From Eublepharis macularius (Eukaryota; Chordata; Lepidosauria; Squamata; Eublepharidae), in assembly GCF_028583425.1 (NCBI RefSeq), contig NC_072791.1:197322311-197386310 (forward strand): a stretch of 64,000 nt of DNA. Direction: 5' to 3'. Of the stretch, positions 42,601-54,093 are shown piece after piece. Position 1 is the first letter of the stretch. The number at the start of each line of letters is the position of its first letter. Made by a program: the position numbers and the translations under genes. Under the pieces are notes generated by a model. It ran no database searches, was not told the DNA's origin, and saw nothing but the letters and a program-made list of their open reading frames with translations.

Positions 42601-45600
42601 TAGTAGGCTACTGCCAGCAAAGGCCAGAGAGGGCAAAACACAAAACTAGACTATAAAGTAGGCAGGAGAAATGGGGCAGGGAGTGGCAAGTGTAAAAGAT
42701 CTGTAGGATCGGGAAAGAAAAAAAGAAGAGTAATGGATATGGGGCTGCCAGCAGGACTGTAGTGGTGGGAAGAGACCCGTGTAAGAGGAAATAGAGAGGT
42801 ATTAACTAGATGGGGCAACAGAAAGCATGTTCAATGGAGAGGAGAGAGAGAAAAGGAGAGGAGAGCTTCTGGAGAGACCTGTAGTGATGCTCTGGGGTGC
42901 AAGAAGGTTGGGGGAAGAAAGAAATAAGGTGATAGCCAAGTCAAGGTTGACGGGAAGTCTGTGGGGTGGGTAAATAGAAAAAAAGGAGAATTTTAAATGT
43001 TGATGAAGATACGCTACGGCAGTGTAGAAACAGAAGAACCAGTGTGATGGGGATCTAGAATAAAAAAGAGGTGCAATGAAGACCTAGGACTGCAGAGAGA
43101 CCTGCGGGTAGGGAGACAGAAAAAGATGCAGTAACTGAGTGTTTGGATGCCGAGAGAAAAAAGGGAAGGGCAATTGACTGTAGAGTGAGAGGAGAATTGA
43201 ATGAAAAAGGAAGCTTTCTCTGATATGGACAATATTGTTCTCATATGCATATTGTCTGATTACAATTTAATGTTATATTTGGGAGGTTTGTTTGTTTTTT
43301 CTATGTATATTTGTATTTGATGAAAATAGAATTAAAAAAAAAGAAACTTGGATTTTGTTTTAATTTCCCCGTCGTCTCTTTTGTAGACTTGCCTGGTCCT
43401 TCCTATGGAGTATTTTCTGGATTATTCAGATCAGTGTGTGTGTGTCAAGAGTATTTATGGCAACACACTTCCCCCATCAAGTCATCCTTGGAGTAATTGC
43501 TGGTAATACAAATAACTTTTTTCTTCTGTGACACAAGTTTTGAAAATTATGAAAAAGTGGGTTTAGAATATAATATTTGAGACTGATCACAGCAAGGAGG
43601 CATATTCAAACTGGCATTTGATGGTGGCAGTTATTCAATATTATGAAAATTGTTTTTAAAACTTTGCTGGATCTTGTCAGGAATTTATGTTGCAATAATA
43701 ATATTAATATGATTATTATTAATAATAACAACAACATTCAATTTATATACTGCCCTTCAGGACAACTTAATGCCCACTCACAGCAGTTTACAAAGTATGT
43801 TATTAATATTATCCACAAAACAATCACCCTGTGAGGTGGGTGGGGCTGAGAGAGCTCCGAGCAGCTGTGACTGGCTCAAGGTCACCCAGCTGGCTTCAAG
43901 TGGAGGAGTGGGGAATCAAACCCAGTTCTCTAGATTAGAGTCACAACACTCTTAACCACTACACCAAATTGGCATTGTGGTATGTGTGGAAAGTAGTAGG
44001 TTGTGTAAGAAATTTTGAGTGGCAGTAAAATCTCAGTCAGCCATTGACAAACTGTTGTGTTGTCATTGGTATATTCATGTACATTATAACTGCTAGAGCA
44101 GCGAACAAAGTTCATAACAGAATATTTAAAAATATTCAAGCTTTTATGGGAAAAATGAGAGTTCAGCCATCACATACTTGGCTGAAAGGACAGGAGAAAC
44201 TGTGAGGATAAGCTAGCACCTGAAATGTAGAGGTCCTCAGAAGGAGGGAAGATAAAGATTCCAGAGACAAGATAGCTGCAAGAAGATTACTGAGAGTAAG
44301 AATAAAAACCGGATAGAAGGATAAATAGAAGGAATGTGAAGCTTCAGGGAAAGAAAGGCACAGGATCCAAAGGCAGAAATGATGATGGGTTAGATCTAGA
44401 CTCAGTTTCCACAGGCACAACAAAGATATCTGCCATGCAGTGTGATTCGCCTCAGCTGCCCCAAATGTCTCCAAAAATCCTGTTCATGGATGAGAGGGGA
44501 CTCCCCAGGAACACAATGGTCATAGATACTATATCACTCCAGTCTTGGCCTGTCTCTTGGCTCCCAATTTGGTTTTGGGCACAATTCAAGTTTGTGGTGC
44601 TGACCTTTAAACTTCTATACAGTTTGGAACCAACATACCCGAAGGGCCACCTTCTCCCTCATGAACCTACTTTACCACTATGGTAATCTCTGGAGGCCCT
44701 GCTCCAGGTGCCCTTGCCTTCTGAGAGAGCCTCCTTGGCCATGGCAACAAAATTTTGGAAATCTTCCCCCAGGGAGATTCATCTATTTGTCTATTCCCTT
44801 CTGTTGCCATCTTCTGCTAGTGGAGTGAAGACTTTGTGTGTGTTTCATTTGACATTCCCTCAGCGATCCTTTCTTCCTGCCCAATGTTTTAATTGTTGTT
44901 TTTATATGTGTCTTAACTCTAGGCTTCAATTGTATTTTTGTTGGTTTTGTTAGTTTTAAGATGTGCTTTTATTATGTATGTTTTAATTTGTTAGCTGCCT
45001 TGGTGGCCTTTATAGGGGCAGACTGGCAGGGTAAAAATTCCATTAAATAAATAAATCACTCCATAAATATCTGTGGCCATTTTGGACTCCTGTGAGAGGG
45101 GGAAGGCAAGAAAATTGTGCCGCATGGGCAGAAATTCTTGCACCTACAGAAACATCTAGTATGGATCCAACCCTAACATGGGCAAGATGGAACGGACAAG
45201 AATTCTGGTCTAATCTATCGGCACCACTGAGTTGTGAGGCAAGAGCACCAATTCATCTCTGTTCCCACCTCTGTCTCCCCTGGCATTTCCTTATTTTGCT
45301 GTTAGCAACAGGCAGATGTCACTTTCTCCCTTCCAATAAGCCAATTAGCTTTTAAGGGAAATGCAAACATAGTAAAATAAAAAGTAAACCTACAAAAAAA
45401 ATATTACAACACACCATCGCCAAAGACAACATCAGCATTAGAAAAGAAAAATAAGAGTTCCTCTAATTTTCAGCACTTTAACATGGCTATTTCTTGTCCA
45501 AAAATAAGAAGAAAAAAATTAGTAGAAAACCATTCTTTGCAAAGCATGATGTGTTACAAAAGAGAAAGGGAGAACTCCACCTGCTGTCCATCTCCTGTTA

Positions 45601-46745
45601 ATTATTGGGTCAACAGTTCTTGATCGCACAGAGAGTATGCACATGTGCATATACACAGAACATTATGGGATTCAAGCCCCCCCCCCCCCGAGTGGAGGAA
45701 TAGACTTCAAACACATGTACATCAGAGAAATGTATGGCTGTTGTGAGCAAGTGAATAACCCACAATTGGAGAACACGTATAAGATCTTCTGTTTGAGCAC
45801 ACTTGTGTAAAAAGTCTTCTGTATTTCCACCTAGAGATTATCAGGGTTGTATACATATGTGTAACAACCTATAATTTCATGATGTTTGTGTAACGCTATA
45901 ATTTCATGATGTTTAATTGCCAAGTACACAGGGATACATTTTGCATTACTTATTTTAAAAATCTCACCAACTCTTTTTCTTAAGGGAAAATCAAGATGGG
46001 TAGCCATGCTAGTCTGTCTGTAACAGTAGAAAAGAGCAAGATTCCAGTAGTACCGATAAGACTAACAAAATTTGTGGTAGGGTAGGAGCTTTCGTGAGTC
46101 ACAGCTCACTTCTTCTGTTGTGAGAAAATGTAATCCTGGTTGTGGGGAAATGTAATCCTGGATACAGATAAGGGTAGAACTCAGTCTTGAATTAATAAAT
46201 TGCCCCTTCTAATTATACTCTTCTCATTTGCAGGCATGCTCGTTGCAGAAGCGTTTGAACATACCCCATCCGTTCAGACAGCAACTTTAAAAACATACAT
46301 GAAGGCAAACATGTTCCTCTTCTTTTCTGCTCTTGGTTTTTACTTGGTTCTCAAGCTTATTGATATTGATCTTCTATGGTCTGTTCCAAAGGCGAAAAAA
46401 TGGTGCGCCAACCCTGAGTGGGTTAATATTGACACGACTCCCTTTGCTGGCCTGGTGAGAAATGTAGGCATCCTCTTTGGTCTAGGTCTCAGCATTCATT
46501 CTGAAATGTTCATTGTGAACTCTAAAGCTCAACGTGGCTACAAGGGCAGTTTCAGGATACTGTGCACGGCAGCTTCCTTAGCGACACTGCAACTCTATGG
46601 TTTTATCAAGATACCCACCCACACCGAGTATGTGTTTTACATCCTTTCCTTCTGTAAAAGTGCAGCTATTCCTCTCACCGTGGTGGCTTTGATTCCATAT
46701 TGCATTCATGTGCTAATGAAGGCGACACAAAAAAATCTTCCATAG
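39467..46745 (+). CDS. G6PC2: G6PC2 (islet-type glucose-6-phosphatase catalytic subunit 2), complete spliced span
   Basis: Five exons join to exactly 355 codons plus stop, the human length. The family hydrolyses glucose-6-phosphate at the luminal face of the ER and, in mammals, G6PC2 sets the glucose threshold for insulin release in beta cells. The active site is intact: K72-x6-R79-P80, P112-S-G-H115 and S167-R168-x5-H174, with H174 the expected phosphohistidine nucleophile. About nine hydrophobic spans fit the family's nine membrane helices. Identity to human is very high ([38 protein letters not shown]). The start has A at -3 and G at +4. Repeats fill intron 4. The C-terminus (TQKNLP) lacks a clear KKXX signal. 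No sign of decay. Confidence 0.97.
39953..40062 (+). CDS. G6PC2: G6PC2 coding exon 2
   Basis: 110 nt, codons 73-110. [20 protein letters not shown] carries the KX6RP part of the phosphatase signature (R79), then [14 protein letters not shown]. Acceptor ttggcag, donor gtaaga. Confidence 0.97.
40063..41744. other. G6PC2 intron 2
   Basis: Holds an L2/CR1 tail fragment at 41146-41225 (ATAATCCGCCATTCTCACAG). The rest is unrecognised; 40900-41070 may be an old repeat. Confidence 0.4.
41745..41856 (+). CDS. G6PC2: G6PC2 coding exon 3
   Basis: 112 nt, codons 110-147. [20 protein letters not shown] has the PSGH motif (H115). Acceptor ttttcacag, donor gtcagt. Confidence 0.97.
41857..42233. other. G6PC2 intron 3, proximal part
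   Basis: Unrecognised intron sequence ending at the hAT element. Confidence 0.45.
42234..42601. mobile_element. hAT-type non-autonomous element in G6PC2 intron 3
   Basis: 368 bp, AGAGGTGGGCATGAACCAGA at the left and TTTTGTGCCCAACTCTAT at the right. Exact 8-bp duplications agtaggct (42226-42233 and 42602-42609). Related ends and layout to 38231-38695. Confidence 0.8.
42610..43386. other. G6PC2 intron 3, purine-rich part
   Basis: Plus strand rich in A and G (for example GAGGAGAGAGAGAAAAGGAG). No coding or named repeat. Confidence 0.4.
43387..43502 (+). CDS. G6PC2: G6PC2 coding exon 4
   Basis: 116 nt, codons 147-186. [20 protein letters not shown] then [18 protein letters not shown] holds R168 and nucleophile H174. 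Acceptor cttttgtag, donor gtaata. Confidence 0.97.
43715..43975 (-). repeat. MIR-like CORE-SINE, antisense, in intron 4
   Basis: TTTATATACTGCCCTTCAGG, CACCCTGTGAGGTGGGTGGG and CTTAACCACTACACCAAATT. Close sister of 13236-13490. Confidence 0.75.
43976..44570. other. G6PC2 intron 4, unrecognised part
   Basis: No named features between the MIR-like copy and the LINE. Confidence 0.4.
44571..45056 (+). mobile_element. L2/CR1-type LINE 3' end, sense, in intron 4
   Basis: Encodes [20 protein letters not shown], the worn end of the reverse transcriptase, then CTGCTCCAGGTGCCCTTGCC, a T-rich 3' UTR and an AAATAAATAAATC tail. Confidence 0.7.
45057..45983. other. G6PC2 intron 4, unrecognised part
   Basis: Contains a C-run near 45680. 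No gene or named repeat. Confidence 0.4.
45984..46122 (+). mobile_element. Fold-back family B copy, head and one arm
   Basis: AATCAAGATGGGTAGCCATG, GTAACAGTAGAAAAGAGCAA and TTTGTGGTAGGGTAGGAGCT, ending at CACAGCTCACTTCTTC. The second arm is absent. It lies 110 bases before the last G6PC2 exon. Confidence 0.65.
46234..46745 (+). CDS. G6PC2: G6PC2 coding exon 5
   Basis: 512 nt, codons 186-355. [20 protein letters not shown], then [14 protein letters not shown] and the last membrane helices, ending NLP and TAG 46743-46745. Acceptor catttgcag. Confidence 0.97.
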
Positions 46746-48240
46746 AATTCATGATCAACTTTGGAGAGGAAAACCTTGGAGTATCACGTTTATGCTGCGA
46801 CCAAAGGCTAGAACAGTTATTTTCCAATTCCATTCTGAACTAGGGTTGCTGGATATTTGAGGGCGGAGCCTGAGGATGGTGGAGTTTGGGGAGGGAACTC
46901 AGTGAGGATGTGATATAGAGAGTCTGCCCTCCAAAGCTGCCATTTCAGCCAGGGGAACTCACCTCTGAAGTCTGGAGATCAGTTACAATTCTGGTAGAAC
47001 TGCAGGCTCCACCAGGAGGCTGGCAACCCTGTTCTAAACAATGGTGTGTGCCATTTTGTCATGTATGATCCAAAGGATTCTCATACCAGAAAGATTGGCA
47101 AAGTCCTTGGTTTAATTTTGAAATTAGCAATATTACAATATGCCAGCCTGCTCTTTTAACCATGATGGAAGGCTTGGGTGTGCAAGCACTGGGATTGTTG
47201 AAGCCTGTGTGCATTTTTTTCCTCCTTTGTGCTTGCCCATCTACAACTAAAAGGTGCTTCGTCCACTTGATCATTTAGCCAAGCTCTGCTAAACAAAGCT
47301 TATATTCTGGATATATACATCTGTTTCTGTTTCTGTTAGAAGTGACCCCTCCAAGCCTCGAACAATGTTCTGACCTGCGTGTGGAATGCTCTGTGCTGTA
47401 TATTTCCCTCTGCTATGAGGTAAACTGTAAGTCCTAAGTGTTGACTGAAGTGCAAGAATTTCCATTTCTAAACATTTCTAGTAGTGTTTTGTAGGTTGTA
47501 TATGTGCTAAATTTCCGCTTTCTAGATGGCCTGCAAGTACCTTAGCACTTTGGTACACTTCTTGACATTATCAATGCTTTGGTTTGTTTGTTTGTTTGTT
47601 TTTAAAAGTTCTGGTGCTCATATAAGGTTGCACTGATTTCCACAAATCCCTCAGGACTTGGGACACCCTCCAAAAAGTTTCAGTACCCAGTGAGAACCAC
47701 CACAAAAAAGCCCTGGTCATTGCCACCACCACCCTTTCTAAGCAGACACTCACAAATTCCCTGTCAGACCTTTCCCAGTAATTAGAATATTTTTGGCTAT
47801 ATAAGTACATATTTCAGCTTTTGGGTTGTCCTGACCTTAACCTTTTGGGGGCACCTTGTGAATTCTCCATTTGAGGGACAGGTGTACAAATGTCTCTCTT
47901 CCATATATTTTTCTAGCAATTGGGGTGTTGTAGACTGTATGTGTACCACATATTCAGTCTATAACTCATCAGAGAGTCATGTAACAATATCCAGCCATCT
48001 AGATCAGATTGCAATTTGTTAGAAAAATCAGTCTTCATATATTTTTTTCTAAGAATGACAAGCATATGCAATTGCTTTTTCAGTAATTACTTTTTCTGTT
48101 TTCTCAAGCTTATCCTTAGGGCACATATTTTTGCACTGATACATTGCTCATAATTTTACCCTGTATGAATTTCAATATTCTTCCTGCCTTAAATTGTACG
48201 ATGTTGAAGTGAAAATAGAAATAGCTTTTGTACATTAAAC
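46746..48240 (+). other. G6PC2 3' UTR region
   Basis: Follows the stop. The first plausible late poly(A) signal is ATTAAA at 48234-48239, so the UTR may be about 1.5 kb and include the element at 46841. Near 47680-47717 is a worn end of the CAGGGCTTTTTTT family. Confidence 0.4.
46841..47031 (+). mobile_element. hAT-type non-autonomous element, AGGGTTGCCAAC family
   Basis: 191 bp from TAGGGTTGCTGGATATTTGA to AGGCTGGCAACCCTG with flanking ttctgaac and ttctaaac (7 of 8). Contains GGCGGAGCCTGAGGATGG and AGTCTGGAGATCAG. The best-preserved copy of this family here. Confidence 0.7.
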
Positions 48241-48630
48241 CTCTGCATTAAATATAGTTGAGACTTCTGAATTAATTTAGCAAGTTTAACTACTGAATGG
48301 ATTCACATCTATGCTTGATGTCTATATGAAGCAACTATCTTTAAAAAAGTCAAACAATACATATATTTGGGGGTCTGCTTTGTTGTGTCCTAGACTGGAT
48401 CTTAGTCATTCTCATAATAACCCTGTGGATGGAGCTGGCCAAGAAAGAATGTGTCAGAGAATGTCATTACATATGGGTGAGCTGTGGTTTTGAGCTCACA
48501 CTTTTTGGGCCAAAGTCCCAAATTCCTTCTTTGTGATCCACTGGCATTCTGCATTAACCTTACTTCAGCTTCTACTAGGAAATCTCCTACATATATACTT
48601 GTTATGAGCACAAGTTTAGTCTCACTGGTG
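48241..48630. other. Intergenic with a MIR-like scrap
   Basis: 48400-48440 (TCATAATAACCCTGTGGATG) may be a MIR-like remnant. Nothing else. Confidence 0.35.
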
Positions 48631-48840
48631 CTGTAAAGTACCATCAAATCATAGCTGACTTACGGCGACCCCTGCTGGGGTTTTCAAGAGACCAACAGAG
48701 GTGGTTTGCCATTGCCTTTCTCGGCAAGCCTAGTCTTCGTTGGAGGTCTCCCATCCAATTACTAACCAAGGTCAACCCTGCTTAGCTTCTGAGATCTGAT
48801 GAGATCAGTCCTGCCTGGGCTATCCAGATCAGGGCTTAGT
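48631..48840 (-). mobile_element. 5S rRNA-derived SINE, antisense
   Basis: CAAATCATAGCTGACTTACG and GGTGGTTTGCCATTGCCTTT form the tail; GGAGGTCTCCCATCCAATTA and GCTTAGCTTCTGAGATCTGA are the 5S-like part in reverse. Confidence 0.75.
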
Positions 48841-49436
48841 CTCACTGAGGCAATCAAAAAGATTATTCCTTATCCTTCCTCAGTCTTATACTGACAAATA
48901 TGAGTTTGCATCTATGTATCTGGAATAAAAGCTATGCATCAGTCAAACACATTCTAATAACGCAATCTAATTTGAAGGGTGTAAAACCTGCAAATATTTG
49001 CAGGTGATTTTACATCTATAGGCTAATATTATACTCTGACTCTGCTCATTTTGGAAACTGTGGGTTATCTTGCTTTCTTTTGAGCTTCTGCATATATATA
49101 CTTACATAACCCTCTCTTATTCTGTTTAGGAATTTGCAAACACACTACAGATAGCTTAAGGGGCACAGCACTTTACACTAACAGCACGATTATTTAACGG
49201 TAACCATTAACAATACAATTCATTTTTAAAAAAATGCAAACTGCTGTAATGTAAAGCTGTATTTCATTCTCTGCTCAAAAATCAATAAGAGACATAAACA
49301 TGGAATATTTTTTGAGAAAGATACATCAGGCCTTTTGTATCTGCCCAGATTTAAGAACTATTAGTAGTATGGGTTTGAATTGATGAATTGATTCACTTCA
49401 CATACAAATAAACAATTGTTCTAAAGAAAGAAAGCA
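48841..49436. other. Intergenic, nothing recognised
   Basis: AT-rich spacer, no features. Confidence 0.45.
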
Positions 49437-49632
49437 ATGAGTTGGAACTTGGATCCAGCAAGCTGTTTCATTCAATATCACCTAATTCCCTTCTTTACTA
49501 CAGCTCCTGTTCCACATGTCTGTTGTCCATGCAGCGTCCATGATCCCCAGCATATCTTTTTTGGAGCTCAAAGGGGATGCTTTTCTCCCCTTTTGCCAAC
49601 AGAAAAGCTGGTTGGATCCAACCCATTATTTC
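49437..49632 (+). repeat. Unclassified repeat shared with 410-590
   Basis: ATCACCTAATTCCCTTCTTT, CCCCAGCATATCTTTTTTGG and AGCTGGTTGGATCCAACCCA parallel 425-590 (TCTCACCCAATTCCCCTCTA, GCTGGTTAGATCCCACCC). I do not know the family. Confidence 0.5.
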
Positions 49633-50141
49633 TTTTTGAATGATACACATATAAGGCACAGCAGGCACCATTCCTCTGTGACAGAACCAAGTCTGTACCC
49701 ATCTCTACTCTACCCAAGAAGATATGGAATTTACCCAGTTGACCCCGGTCCCAAGATACTAGACCCTAATGAAGACCATCCAGCCATGTTCCATCAAACT
49801 CAACAGAAATAAGAACCTTTCACCATTGCCGATAAGAGAAATGTATAATGTTTAGTCTTTCTGCTAATCAAAATCCAATTTTCAAGTACATGTATTCATT
49901 CATTTGATGACCACCGGCATTATGTTGAATATAATCTTGGGAGTCCAGATTTTGTTGTACCTTCCATAAAAACAAATTTCAAAAGAGTAGCCATGTTAGT
50001 CTGCTGCAACCAAAACATTATGTTGAAAATATAGCAAGTGCAATCGCCTCACCCACCACCATCAGTTTAAATTTTAAACCTGTCTGATGTCCTTAAGAGA
50101 CCAGATTTCACTTTCCAGGTGTCTGCGCTAGTTCAGTCCAG
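49633..50141. other. Intergenic, nothing recognised
   Basis: One short piece at 49985-50015 (GTAGCCATGTTAGTCTGCTG) is the head of the fold-back family. Confidence 0.4.
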
Positions 50142-50502
50142 GTTAGGTTAGCCAACCTCCTGGGATTACAAATGATCTCCAGGTTACAGAGATCAGTTCC
50201 TCTGGAGAATATGTCCACTTTGGAGGCTGGACTCTATGGTAATATACCCCACTAAGGTCCCTCCCTTTTCCAAACCCCACTCCCCAGTTCCCCCTCCAAA
50301 TCTCCAGAGATTTCCCAACCCAGAACTGGCAACCTTATCTCCAGACTACAGACATCAGTTCCCTTGGAGAAAATGGCAGCTTCAGAGACTGGCCTCTATA
50401 GAATCACATCTCTGTTGAGTTCTCTTCCCTCTCCAAACTCTGCTTGCCCCAGGCTCCACACACAAATCTCCAATTTCCCAACCTGGAGTTGGCAACCTCT
50501 CC
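50142..50502 (-). repeat. Two adjacent AGGGTTGCCAAC-family copies, antisense
   Basis: First copy 50142-50335 (TTAGCCAACCTCCTGGGATT to CCAGAACTGGCAACCTT); second 50336-50502 (ATCTCCAGACTACAGACATC to GGAGTTGGCAACCTC). They lie end to end in the same orientation, the second truncated at its start. Confidence 0.6.
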
Positions 50503-51612
50503 AGGTCACACTCTTGAAGCCATCTGACAGACTGCACGTTTTAAAAAGCCTGGAAATACTGTACACACACAGCTGCAGGACTGTTAAGGGTTAATCCCTC
50601 ACAGACTCAGAGAGCTTTGAGTGACAGGCTATTCCAAGGGATCTGATTGGGTAATATGAGCTGGAAAGAGGAGGGTCTGTTTTCACTCCTAGCTGTGAGA
50701 GACTGAGTGTGATGAGTTGGGAGACGGAGTCCTAGCGGAAAACGCTAACAGGAGAACTGGGGAAAGTTGGCAAGAAGGTTTGGGAAGCAGATGTAGACTC
50801 CCAAATGGGCCATAGAAAGGTGATAGATCTTCTAAGAAGAGGAATTTTTTTCCCTACCCAGTCTAACAGGGAGGTAGCTCTGGAAAGTGGAAGGACCCTT
50901 GGTTGGATGTAGTTGGAAACTGCCTGTGGAGACTTTCAGATGCAGTTAACGACTGAAGGAAAGCACTGGTGTGGAGAGAGAAGGGGGTTGGGATACTAGA
51001 AAGTGGGTACCAGCCTTTCTAACCCCAGAAGAGAAAGAGAATACTAAAAGGAAATACCATAGAGCGCTTGGGGAAATAGAAGGGAGCCAAAGCCTCCAAA
51101 CAGAAACCTTTAAGTGTCTGTGAAGAGCATAAGATCTGTACATGTTCTGATTTACCTCAGAATTGCCTCAGAAATCTTCAACCCCTGCTTTCTTCTGACC
51201 TTTCCCCTCTAAAGTAAATAAACTAGTTATTTTTGGATTTTAAAAAGCCTGTGGGGCCATTTCTGTTGTTTAAGGATGAGGGGATGTCATACCATCTTTT
51301 CTTCAGAGGGGCAACATGGCTTCTGTCTTTCTCAGTCTCTTAGACACCCTAAGAGTCCATATGTGAAAATTTGAGTGCTACAAGAAAAGCAGTCTTTTGG
51401 TCCATTGGCATGAGTAATGTACCAGTTGTGTGTTGGAAGAAGGGACTGGCAATGTCTCTCGCTCAGGCCGTCAGGACTGCCAGCAGAGAAAAAAAAGGAA
51501 GGCAACAACCATAGAGTTAGTTAGATAGATAGGCTGCTATCAGTCTCCTTCCTGCTAGGGGAACTTCCTTCCTTCTCTCTCCCTCCTTTCTCTCTTCTTC
51601 CCTGCATGCACC
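50503..51612. other. Unclassified stretch, possible old LTR-type remnant
   Basis: From about 50585 (TGTTAAGGGTTAATCCC) to 51300, GA-rich text ends with AAATAAACTAGTT and a T-rich zone. This faintly suggests a solo LTR with a poly(A) signal, but no partner LTR, priming site or retroviral protein is seen. Family and age unknown. Confidence 0.2.
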
Positions 51613-52640
51613 AGGGGCGAATCCACATTACTCATTCTAAGTCGCATGTTCCCCGCATTCCCCATGCAATCCCGAGTGCCGGTCACATTACCTCATTAAA
51701 CAGACGCATTTCATTCGCATTTCTCCCGAATATGTGGTCACAGGTTTTCAACGGGAGTTTCACGGTGGCCGTGAACGGGCCAATGCGCAATTTATGCGGT
51801 TTTTTTAAAAACCACCCCCCTTCCTGTCTCTCCGGCCGTTCCAAGAGTTCCTATTGGCTGATTCAACTTGCAAGTGCTCAGTAGTCTGCAAAAGACTGTT
51901 TTTGACTTCATAGCATTGGATTTATTGATTATGCTGTTTCTGAATCAAATCTGGTAGTTTGAAAAATCATTTTGGGGTGAATCCATCCTCAGAACGCGAA
52001 ACTTCCTTTTTAACTGTTTTTTATTTTTTTTTATTTTATATTACTGTAATATCAAAATTACAATATCCTTATAAGGAACTACAATATCCTTATAAGGCAA
52101 GATCGAAATAACAGAAAAGTAATTTTTTTAAAAAAGGCGGGAAGATTTGTTCCCTCCCTCAAAAGCGGAAAATGCGAGTGTGGGGTGAATGCGGATTCGA
52201 CCAGTGACTATTGGGAACATAATGACACTCCAAGGAAGTGAAACTTAAGTAAAATTCAGGCACTGAACTGTCCTGCGTAGGAAATGCCCACGAAAGCTTC
52301 CCACATGCTTCCAAATTTCCAAAAAAGAAATGGGAGAGAGCCATCAGTGATGTCAGTGGGGGAAAGAGAGGCATCATTATCTTCAATGATGTTTCTTTAT
52401 AAGGCAAGATCGAAATAACGGAAAAGTGCGCTCAAAAAAATAAAAAAAATGGGCGGGGAAAAAGGTCCCGCCCAAAAAAGCGGTTTTCAAGCGGCCGTGT
52501 GACCGGAGGGACACGTGAGAAAGACGGATTGGAAGCAGGAATGTGAACAAAGAAGAAAAAATCGCGGTTTGGAGGCAAACGGAAGATATCCGATAAACAT
52601 GCGGGTAATAGGTGAATGTGGATTCGACCCAGGAGAGGCA
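51613..52640. mobile_element. Nested inverted-terminal DNA element(s)
   Basis: Outer ends GGGGCGAATCCACATT (about 51613) and AATGTGGATTCGACCC (ending 52630). An inner right end GAATGCGGATTCGACC lies at 52187-52202. The motif TATAAGGCAAGATCGAAATA occurs at 52093 and again at 52398. This suggests one element with a duplicated end, or two related copies with other DNA between. No transposase is seen; superfamily open. Confidence 0.55.
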
Positions 52641-54093
52641 GCATGGTGTCTCCTCCTGAGTGAGATGGCCTACTTTCTATCTAAAGCCATCCTAGCTAGT
52701 TAGATCAGTTATTAGTCTATCTCTCCACTAAACTTATGTAAATATGTTTCTTTAGATAAACAAACAGTTATTGGTTCTCTAACTTGGACGAGAGCTTTCT
52801 GTGTGCAGTTTGTTTAGTTAACGTGCCTTAACTAAAACCCAGTATTGTAATCCTACCCAACTAGTCTAAAAGAATGGTAGATAGATAAACTTAGCCAGGG
52901 AATACTGTTTTAGGTTAAGCTTTGAATTTGCTAATTAAACATTTCTTCTCCAAAGTGACCTGTTTGGTGTGTTATTTCATCTGACTCTCCTTTGTGAGCG
53001 AAAAAGGTGAATGCCTCTTTCAACATGGCACCTACCACCTTGGTGTTCTTAAGTATATGTATAATAAAAAGTCACCTTTTGCATGATTAATGTTGGGCAC
53101 TGTTTTAATCATTGAACAGGTTTTAAAAATTAGAATTGCACTGCTAGTTAGAGTGACATACCTTAATGGACTTAGAAGGGTTTAACTAGGAGTACACTGT
53201 AAATGTAGCCATAATCTACACACGTTTAATGCTCTGGTTTTTTGTTTGTTTGTTTCTGTTCCTTGGTGTAAATGTCAGTAATTTTCTCATTTCTGACATT
53301 TTGGTATCAAACAAACATTAGGCAATGCTTTTGAAAAGGTTTACATACATACGTCAGCAAATGGTAATAAAGTTTTGCTTAGAAGATGCTGGAATGTCAG
53401 CTTGTGAATTTAATTTGCAATGCTTGAAGAGTTCTAACTCAGACCGAGGGACTAGAGAATACTCTCTGTATCACACCAGTTACAGTTCCAATTATTCTTT
53501 CCCCCTTAGCTGCGCTTTCTGTAAACAGCTAATAGCCACACAAGGGATTTCTGTTTTTTAATTTTAATTTGGTTGTGTGACTCCTTTCAAATGATATGAA
53601 AAATAATTAACAGATTGTATTTACAGAAAGATTTTTCACCAGCCTTATGGAAGAAACAGGGGTCATTGAATGTTTTTTATTTAGAGACACTTTTTTTAAA
53701 AGAAAAAATTCCTTGCTTCAGAATATTCTGTACAATAAATGCCCTTTATTTATGACTCAAACTCTTCCTGTTGATATGAGAACAAATGAAAAAGATGAGA
53801 TCTACCGAAAACTATCAAAGGATATTGTAAGCAAAGCCAATAGAGGTTTAATTTTTAAAAATGGCCGTAACTGTATCTAGAGTTACAATTCCTCTGTGGC
53901 TTTTCTGAAGGATATGTTCTCTGTTTGTTAAAATAATTTCCAATTTCTGAAACACACTGGACATTTTGGATGAAATATCTATTGCTGCATGTTGAAATTT
54001 TCGTCTATTTGAAGGACCAAACAGGCCATTGTTGTGACTGGTGGCCTACTAAAAAAATATTAAGGGCCGTGGCAGTGCTCATGACAGAATGAC
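52641..54093. other. Intergenic, nothing recognised
   Basis: No gene. The open frames at 53325-53561 and 53647-53880 resemble no protein I know. Confidence 0.4.

Noticed and set aside
50585-53040. Possible LTR element
   Set aside because: Only a poly(A)-like signal and GA-rich text. No paired LTRs, priming site or gag, pol or env similarity; kept as a low-confidence note.
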